Shown here: positions 57,801-64,000 of the stretch, one piece after another
Layout of the letters: each line of letters starts with the position of its first letter
Numbering within the stretch: the first letter of the stretch is position 1
Assembly: GCA_023213315.1 (NCBI GenBank)
Contig: JAKCPI010026477.1
Coordinates: forward strand, 1 to 64,000
Direction: 5' to 3'
Length of the DNA stretch: 64,000 nt
Source of the DNA: Euborellia annulipes
Lineage: Eukaryota; Arthropoda; Insecta; Dermaptera; Anisolabididae
Position numbers and translations under genes: made by a program
The notes under the pieces: generated by a model
Databases searched by the model: none
Told to the model about the DNA's origin: nothing
The model's input: only the letters and a program-made list of their open reading frames with translations

Positions 57801-59990
57801 TTAAAAATTAAAAGTTGTAGAGAATTGAGCTGTACGAGGATTACCCAAGAATAAGTAGTCATCGCCCATAAATGTGCCTACATCACGCCAATATTTCTTA
57901 TTAAATAGGTTATCAATATTGAGTCTAAACGTCGTGTCATGCCCAGCAAAATTTGTTTTATAGGCGGCACCAATATTAAAGACGCTATAGCCACCTACTT
58001 TTGCAGTTCCCTCTTTGTTTGCATATTTACTGCTGCTGTATTGCATACCACTGAGTAATCTTAAACCTTCAACTGAAGGTACTTTATAAGATAACTGAGC
58101 AGTTGCCCGTACTTTCGGTACATTTTGAGTTTGATGCCCTTTGTAGCTGTCACTATCAATATCAACAAGGCGCGTTTTGGTGTAGGTAATGCCAGAACTT
58201 ACATCTACTGTATCTGTTAATGTACCTGTTAAACCTAATTCAATACCTTGATTGTGCTGTTCACCTTGTTCAACAAATTCTAATTTTCCTTCAGAATTTG
58301 TAGTCGTATATTGATTATCTTGCTTTAAATCAAAAATAGCTGCTGTTACCAAGAAGTTTCGAATTTGTTGCTTAACACCAACTTCAAATTGTTCAGAATT
58401 TCTAGGTGATAAGACTTGATAAGCATTTGCGTCTGCAAACCATGGAGCTTCACCACCATCCGATAAACCTTTGGCATATGAAGCATAAAGATTAGTCGTA
58501 GCAGTTGGGCTATACATGAGCGCTAATTGTGGTAAGAACTTATTTAAATCCGTATCTCGGCTTTGCTGCCCATCTGAATTATAAGCTTGCTCATCAAGGT
58601 GAATAAATTTTCCACCTAATAAAGTTGACCATTGCTCGTTAAATTGAACTCGGTCTGATAGGGTAAATGCAGTCTGATCACTTTCTAGAGCTTTATAATA
58701 ATTCCTCAAATCAACCTGAGCCGGTGCATAATCCTTTGTTTCTTCATTGATATTACCTGTTCCAATAGGATCAAGCTCCATTGAATTAGAATTGTATGCG
58801 TTTTAAGGATTTATAAGTATGTTGTATTTCAAAAGCGATTTGATGCTGAATAGTTGCCGGTATTGAACTGTCCATTTAAACCAGCAGAAAACTGGTTGGT
58901 AAGGCGTGTGTCATCTGGGCTACGAAAATCGTAAATATCATAATTACCGTGTTTATCAAAAGTATTGCCTAAACCAGTAACTTCACAAATATCGTTATAA
59001 CATCCCCATGGGAAAGCACTATTGTCATCAATCACAACACGGCTTTGCGATGCACTTAAACTAGCCATTCCACTGATCATTAAAGGCATATTGATATTTT
59101 AGACTAGCATTTACGCTGTTATTTACAACAGGCTTGCTCCAAGACTGATAACCCAATAAACGGTCTGCATCAACATTTGTTGGTACTTGTCCATCAAGCA
59201 GTTGATACCCCGGAACTGAGCGTTGGCTTTGATGCTGAGCTTCAATATCAAACAGTAGTTTAGAGCGATCATTAATTTTCCAGTCTAAAGCAACCGAACC
59301 AAACTCACGTTTACCGTTTGCGTGGTCAACATTCGGGTGAATACTTTCATGAGCTAAATTAATTCGATATCCAAATTTATCATTCAAAAAGCCGCCTACA
59401 TCCGTTGCAAGTGTATAACCACCTTCTGAATTTGCATCGACGGTAACACTCTTAACCTCGGCAGGTCGTTTGGTCACATAGTTGACAACACCACCTGGAG
59501 TCGACATTCCACTTTGAATAGCAGAAATTCCTTTTAAAATTTCTACTCGCTCTTTATTTTCTAAAGCAACATTTTGTTCACCACGAATGTTATGACCATT
59601 AATGAGATAACTTGAACCTAAATCGAGTGTAAAACCTCGAGCCACAAAATTAGGATAGTACCCAATTGCAGCGTAGCCATCCCCTAACGATGAATCATTT
59701 TTAACAACATCAGTCAGTGTTTTTGCGTGTTGATCTGCTATGCGCTCAGATGTAATTGTTGTAATAGAGGCAGGAATCTTTTTAATATCGCTTGTTTGAA
59801 AACCAGATAAATCAACTTTTTTTGAGGAATACAAAGCGTCAAAGTTTTGGGTGGCATTCACGGTAATGGTTGGCAGCTGTGAAACCTCCGCTTCATTTGC
59901 ATAGACTACAGATGTCATCAGTGCAATAGATGAAGCCAATGCTGTTTTAGAACATGTTATGAAGTGAAGATTTAACGAGTGTCTGTCCAT
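57801..59990 (-). CDS. TonB-dependent siderophore receptor (FhuE/FpvA-like), three frameshifts
   Basis: About 728 residues. Signal peptide (ALASSIALMTSVVYA), TonB box-like LPTITVNAT, plug domain (KKIPASITTITSERIADQ; EILKGISAIQSGMSTPGGVVNYVTKRP) and a barrel ending in STTFNF. This plug style is that of hydroxamate or ferri-siderophore receptors of the FhuE/FpvA group rather than FepA. Breaks lie near 59066, 58845 and 58800, each consistent with one extra base; joined, they read FNDQWNGSLSASQ and YSHQIAFEIQHTYKS. I see no good Fur box before the start, unlike the iron island. Substrate unknown. Confidence 0.85.
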
Positions 59991-60544
59991 TGAATAACTA
60001 CCTGCCCCTACCGTGCATAATATAAGTGTGCTAAAAGTCGGAGATCTTCCATATTTTTAGCCTCGAAAGAATACAGGGTCAAATATCGAGAAACAACAAA
60101 TTATATAATTTTTAGATCAAGTGAATTTTATGTAATAAAGCGTGATCATTATATGAATTTTATTTATTTTCTTTGAAATTAGGACTATAACTTTTTAAGT
60201 ATTACCAAATAGTCAAAATAAAACTAAGCTCAAAGTAGGACTAAAACTAAGGAGGAATACAATAACGAATATGGTTGATAAATTAGATGTTTGATTTTAA
60301 ATAAAGTTTATGGTGCGATGATCATCTAACAAAATTAAGGAAATGTTCGATAATCGATAAAAATATCTTTAAATCGAACAAAAGATCATACAATCACTAG
60401 AATGGAAATTTAAAATTATAAAAAATGCATGGAGAGGAATTCAAAGGTAAGTACTCAGGATTAAGTGATATTTAAAAACTCATGCTATTTCCTGTTCAGT
60501 ACACCTAAAAATTTCTATTTTTTCTGCTCACTGATGGAATATAT
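59991..60544. other. Divergent regulatory region, TonB receptor and MHS transporter
   Basis: 554 AT-rich bases without a gene. It contains the dyad at 60344-60380 and the promoters of both flanking genes. Confidence 0.5.
60344..60380 (+). promoter_or_regulatory. IclR-type (PcaR/PcaU-like) candidate operator
   Basis: TGTTCGAT (60344-60351) and ATCGAACA (60373-60380) form an 8-bp inverted repeat, and the left part reads GTTCGATAATCG, matching the first 12 bases of the PcaR operator as I recall it (GTTCGATAATCGCAC). It lies about 165 bases before the transporter start. Confidence 0.45.
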
Positions 60545-61832
60545 ATGACATACACTAAGGAAGAAAAACGTAGCAGAATAGGCGGTATTGTTGGCGCGGC
60601 CTCAGGTAACCTTGTTGAATGGTTTGACTTTTATATCTATGCAGTCTTTGCAACTTATTTTACCCACGCCTTGACTGCACCAGACATGGACAGTACATCT
60701 AAATCTATTTACGTTTGGGGTGTATTTGCTGCAAGTTTTTTCATGCGTCCTATTGGTAGCTGGATATTTGGGCGTATTGCAGATCGACATGGTCGAAAAA
60801 AATCAATGATCGTTTCTATTTGCTTAATGGCATTGAGTTCCTTTTTATTTGCAGCCCTGCCCACTTATGATCAAGTTGGCTTATTGGCCCCATTTCTTTT
60901 ACTCGTAGTACGCTTACTTCAAGGTCTATCGGTAGGTGGTGAATATGGTGCCGTAGCAACCTACATGAGTGAATTAGGCTTAAAGGGTCAACGTGGTTTT
61001 TACTCCTCTTTTCAATACGTCACACTCTCTGGTGGTCAGTTATTGGCAAGTTTGCTCGGTGTAATTTTATTAACGTTTTTGAGTGAGGAACAATTACTTA
61101 ATGGTGGTTGGCGTATTCCATTTGTTATTGGTGGTATTGCTGCAATTGTATCTTTACTCGCTCGTAGTCGCTTAGAAGAAACGCTTTCTCATCAAGACAG
61201 TGAACGTGCTGGATCAGGTAGTTTAAGAGAACTCTTTAAAAAACACTGGAAAACATTCTTATTGGTGGTTGGTTATACCTCTGCGGGCTCATTAACTTTT
61301 TATGTTGAAACCGTTTATTCAAAAACCTATTTAACGAACTTAGGGATGGATGGAAAAACCGTTGGTTATATAATGACCTTCGCGTTGTTTGTCTATATGT
61401 GTGCTCAACCTGTATTTGGTTCAATTTCCGACCGTATTGGGCGACGTTCTTCAATGTTGGCATTTAGCTTATTATCTGCGATTTTTATCTATCCAGTTAT
61501 GGCAATCGGAATGCCTAATTATATAGATTCGCCGATCATCATTACCTTGCTCCTCATTTTTATGATGTTGATCTTGAGTTTCTATACATCTATTAGTGGA
61601 TTAGTTAAAGCCGAAATGTTCCCTCCATATGTGCGTGCATTGGGCGTAGGATTTTCTTATGCAGTAGGTAATGCCATTTTTTGGTGGGTCGGCACCTTCG
61701 GTTGCATTACAGTTTAAAGCTGCTGGAATTGAAAATACCTTCTTCATCTACGTCATTGTTATGCTCATTATCTGTTTCTTATGTAGCCTTGCGCTTCCGA
61801 AAAAACCAGATTATTTAGAACATGACCATTAA
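60545..61832 (+). CDS. MHS-family MFS transporter (KgtP/PcaT-like), one frameshift
   Basis: About 428 residues. GNLVEWFDFYIYAVFATYF in TM1, GRIADRHGRKKSMI in the TM2-3 loop, LLQGLSVGGEYGAVATYMSE and LGVGFSYAVGNAIF are hallmarks of metabolite:H+ symporters such as KgtP (2-oxoglutarate) and PcaT (3-oxoadipate). One extra T near 61695 breaks the frame; restored, it continues SVALQFKAAGIENTFFIYV and ends DYLEHDH at 61832. The PcaR-like site upstream favours a 3-oxoadipate or dicarboxylate substrate; this is inference. Confidence 0.87.
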
Positions 61833-61840
61833 ATAAAGAG

Positions 61841-61868
61841 ATGCCTTCTACCAAAAAGTAGAAGGCAT
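61841..61868. terminator. Bidirectional terminator after the MHS transporter
   Basis: ATGCCTTCTAC / GTAGAAGGCAT with a 6-base loop and a T run, between convergent genes. Confidence 0.9.
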
Positions 61869-61870
61869 TT

Positions 61871-62152
61871 TTAGCAATGAGAAAACTCTTTTAAGAAAAC
61901 CCAAGGATAAATTCCTTTGTCATGTCCATCACTAAAACAGATTTGAGCGCCATATCCTTGATCAAACATTGCGGTAATTTCAATTTCCGTCTGTTCAATT
62001 TTTATTTGTTTTATACGTTTTGACCTGCAAAAACCGCACGGACAAATTTCTCTAAGATGTTGATGACTCAAGCATAGGCTTGAACCATCATTCCAAATAA
62101 AATGAACTTGTTTATTTAAAATATCTACACGGATATCAGGTCTGAGTTGCAT
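61871..62152 (-). CDS. DUF971-family protein
   Basis: 93 residues. [30 protein letters not shown] has the DUF971 pattern (W-x-DG, then LR-x-x-CPC-x-x-C), including Cys residues that could bind zinc or a cluster, and ends WVFLKEFS as in the gamma-butyrobetaine hydroxylase N-terminal domain. Its start overlaps the end of the HEAT-repeat gene by 17 bases, so they are co-translated. Third gene of the visible operon. Function unknown. Confidence 0.82.
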   Translation of the reverse strand: MQLRPDIRVDILNKQVHFIWNDGSSLCLSHQHLREICPCGFCRSKRIKQIKIEQTEIEITAMFDQGYGAQICFSDGHDKGIYPWVFLKEFSHC

Positions 62153-63134
62153 ACGCCCCCTCCGTGATTTGAGTTAATCCAATACGAATTGCTTTTCGGA
62201 CTTCAGGATCAGGGTCATGTTGATGCTGCTCTAATAGCATTTGAGCTTCTTGTGTACCAATTTCACCCAGCGCTAAAGCAACTTCTTTACGTAAATTGCT
62301 AATTTCATGTTTAAAATTAACTGCTAAATCTGCAACTGCCAAACTCGATTTTAACAATCCCAAACTGCGTACAGCTGCTATTTGTACTTGCCAGTAAGGA
62401 TCCACTAATGCCTTAATTAAGGGTGCTTCCAGTTCGGAAATACGTAATTTCCCAATAGTGAGTGCCGACTCCACTCTTAACTGCCAACTTTCAGCATTTA
62501 GTGAATGATTAAGTGCTTGAATTACATCGGCCGATATAGTTTTACTATAGGCAAGACCACCCGTTGCTATTCTACGTACTTCATCATCTGCATCTGTTTC
62601 AACAATTTTTGCCAATATTGCAATGGCTTGATCTTGTTGCAACCAGCTTAAAGCACTCACAGCTTCACGGCGTACAAGAATATCTTGATGCTGTACCAAA
62701 GCTGATATTTCTGCAAAGAACTGCTGTGGTCGTAAAGGTTTTAATGCACGTAAAATTGCGCTTTTTACAAAAGTATTTTCATGCTGTAAATATGGTGCAA
62801 GTACATCAGCTGATGCAGCTTTTTTAATTTCACTTAAACTCTGACTTGCTGCCTGACGAACATCAGCATTTTCATCTATCAATGCTTGAGCAAGCACATG
62901 TAAGCTCGCTTCATCTTCCCAACTTTCTAGTTTTTTAGCAGCTTCTTCACGGACCAAAGCGGAAGGATCATGTTTTAATGCGTCATGTACCCAAGGCAAT
63001 AAATCTGGATTTTCCTCATCACCAATATTCATTAAAGCAACAAACCGAACCTTTTCATCTGGTTGATTTAGCTGGGCGAGAAATTCCTGATTATATTCAT
63101 CTTGATCGTTTAAGGTTTGATAATAAAAACTCAT
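62136..63134 (-). CDS. HEAT-repeat protein
   Basis: 332 residues built of about ten HEAT/PBS-lyase-like repeats, for example [63 protein letters not shown] and [21 protein letters not shown]. Such all-helical solenoids bind proteins; no catalytic motif is seen. The open frame reaches 63230, but ATG at 63134 overlaps the ABC gene stop (ATGA) and gives the clean start [10 protein letters not shown]. Probably acts with the ABC transporter encoded upstream and the DUF971 protein. Confidence 0.85.
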   Translation of the reverse strand: MSFYYQTLNDQDEYNQEFLAQLNQPDEKVRFVALMNIGDEENPDLLPWVHDALKHDPSALVREEAAKKLESWEDEASLHVLAQALIDENADVRQAASQSLSEIKKAASADVLAPYLQHENTFVKSAILRALKPLRPQQFFAEISALVQHQDILVRREAVSALSWLQQDQAIAILAKIVETDADDEVRRIATGGLAYSKTISADVIQALNHSLNAESWQLRVESALTIGKLRISELEAPLIKALVDPYWQVQIAAVRSLGLLKSSLAVADLAVNFKHEISNLRKEVALALGEIGTQEAQMLLEQHQHDPDPEVRKAIRIGLTQITEGAYATQT

Positions 63135-63970
63135 TCGTATTCCTTGATTTGTGTTTTCTTTCCAAGCCCTAAAGGGTTTAAGCGGCTTAACTCTTCTTGC
63201 TGAGTGGCTTCCTTTAAAGTTTGCATGCAATGTTTTTTAATGGTTGTAAATTCACTACTCGTAACAAGTTCAATATCACGTGGACGGTCAAAATCAAGGT
63301 TGATTTCCTCAATAATTCGGCCCGGTCTATGACTCATAATCAGTACTCGATCTGCCAAAAAAAGTGCTTCATCAATATCGTGGGTAATAAATAAAACTGA
63401 AGTTTGAATTTCTTGCCAAATTTCGAGCAATAGCATTTGCATTTTTAAACGGGTTTGAGCATCAAGTGCTCCAAAAGGCTCATCCATTAATAAGATTCGA
63501 GGCTCATTAATAAGTACTCTTGCAATTTCAACCCGTTGCTGCATACCGCCAGAAAGTTCGGCAGGAAATTTGTGTTCAAATCCTTTAAGCCCAACCAGAT
63601 CAATCATCTTTCTGGCTTGTTCTATACGACTATGCTTGCCGATTCCTTTCATCTTTAAACCAAAAGCAATATTTTCTAAAACGCTTTTCCAAGGAAATAA
63701 AGTATGTTGCTGGAAAACCAAACCTCTGTCCGGATGCGGTTCAACAATAGAGTCATTGTCGACTGTTAAAGTTCCTGAACTAATGGGTAAGTGTCCTGCC
63801 AAAGCCCCTAATAATGTTGACTTTCCACAACCTGAAGGCCCTAATAAACAAATAAACTCACCCGGTTGTATTTCAAAATTGACCCGATCTAATGCTTGAA
63901 AGCGATTTTTACCTTGCCCTAAATGTAGTGATAGATTTTGAATGCGTACATGGCCTTGTGTAATTGACAT
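63131..63970 (-). CDS. ABC transporter ATPase, nitrate/sulfonate/taurine type
   Basis: 279 residues. Walker A GPSGCGKSTLLGALAG, Q-loop VFQQHTLFPW, signature ELSGGMQQRVEIARVL, Walker B ILLMDEPFGALDAQTR and THDIDEALFLADRVLIM place it with the TauB/SsuB/NrtD importers. It overlaps the HEAT-repeat gene by four bases. A permease gene seems to end just before its start at the window edge. Substrate not determinable here. Confidence 0.9.
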   Translation of the reverse strand: MSITQGHVRIQNLSLHLGQGKNRFQALDRVNFEIQPGEFICLLGPSGCGKSTLLGALAGHLPISSGTLTVDNDSIVEPHPDRGLVFQQHTLFPWKSVLENIAFGLKMKGIGKHSRIEQARKMIDLVGLKGFEHKFPAELSGGMQQRVEIARVLINEPRILLMDEPFGALDAQTRLKMQMLLLEIWQEIQTSVLFITHDIDEALFLADRVLIMSHRPGRIIEEINLDFDRPRDIELVTSSEFTTIKKHCMQTLKEATQQEELSRLNPLGLGKKTQIKEYE

Positions 63971-63971
63971 T

Positions 63972-64000
63972 TTAAGACTTCCTCAATTGATACCATGGGG
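63972..64000 (-). CDS. C-terminal end of an upstream gene, probably the ABC permease (partial)
   Basis: One minus-strand frame reads PWYQLRKS then stops at 63972-63974, two bases before the ATPase start. Its place fits the permease of the same transporter, and the basic tail fits a membrane-protein end. Only eight codons are visible. Confidence 0.3.

Noticed and set aside
2791..63970. Broken genes as true pseudogenes
   Set aside because: Breaks are single-base, mostly in homopolymers, and spread over essential and accessory genes alike without other decay. Not excluded, but less likely than sequence error.
2791..64000. tRNA, rRNA, CRISPR arrays, prophage genes or plasmid origin
   Set aside because: Looked for on both strands; no tRNA-like T-arm context, spaced repeats, phage structural genes or iterons were seen.

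Overview
The window joins two unlike DNAs. Bases 1 to about 2,790 look like animal, probably arthropod, nuclear DNA: AT-rich, full of long A/T homopolymers, with no bacterial gene structure, and carrying the 5'-truncated, decayed 3' end of a non-LTR (LINE) retrotransposon with a terminal stem-loop and a 24-base A tail. From about 2,790 to the end the sequence is compact bacterial DNA that fits Acinetobacter closely, probably the calcoaceticus-baumannii group: low GC, short intergenic gaps, hairpin terminators, Fur boxes, an antABC operon and an indole-degradation (iif) operon. The bacterial part is interrupted by more than 30 single-base gains or losses, mostly in short homopolymers, while almost no other damage is visible. 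I read this mainly as uncorrected long-read error in a bacterial contaminant fused to a host contig. A real transfer into the animal genome is the alternative to test.

Layout of the bacterial part. (1) 2.8-26.4 kb, iron island: a Fur-like fragment, a TonB-dependent receptor, a divergent orphan RND pump, the 2,3-dihydroxybenzoate genes entA-entC-entE-entB on the minus strand, and divergently a Fes-type esterase, an MbtH protein, a two-module NRPS and an MFS exporter. A phosphopantetheinyl transferase follows on the minus strand, then three inner-membrane genes resembling ferri-siderophore reductase systems. Fur boxes sit at every divergent promoter. The second adenylation domain has the EntF serine code; the first is unassigned but has acidic pocket residues. 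The product should be a catechol siderophore of the type (DHB-X-Ser)n. (2) 26.5-29.4 kb: modABC and modE with a clear ModE operator. (3) 29.6-43.1 kb, aromatic island: antABC (anthranilate to catechol), an AraC regulator, an iifABCD-like operon (indole to anthranilate) with an outer-membrane channel, a divergent OprD-type porin, an aromatic-acid transporter and a second AraC regulator. Together these would take indole to catechol. (4) 43.4-52.8 kb, ketone-body island: 3-hydroxybutyrate dehydrogenase, a GntP permease, a LysR regulator, scoAB, atoE and atoB, interrupted by a 1.4-kb insert of three small secreted or membrane proteins flanked by 59-bp imperfect direct repeats. (5) 52.8-64 kb: two LysR regulators, small unknown genes, aspA, a second TonB receptor, an MHS-family transporter, and the start of an ABC transporter operon with HEAT-repeat and DUF971 genes.

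All functions are inferred from sequence reading alone; no database search was run. Genes with broken frames are given as one feature over their full extent, with each break described.
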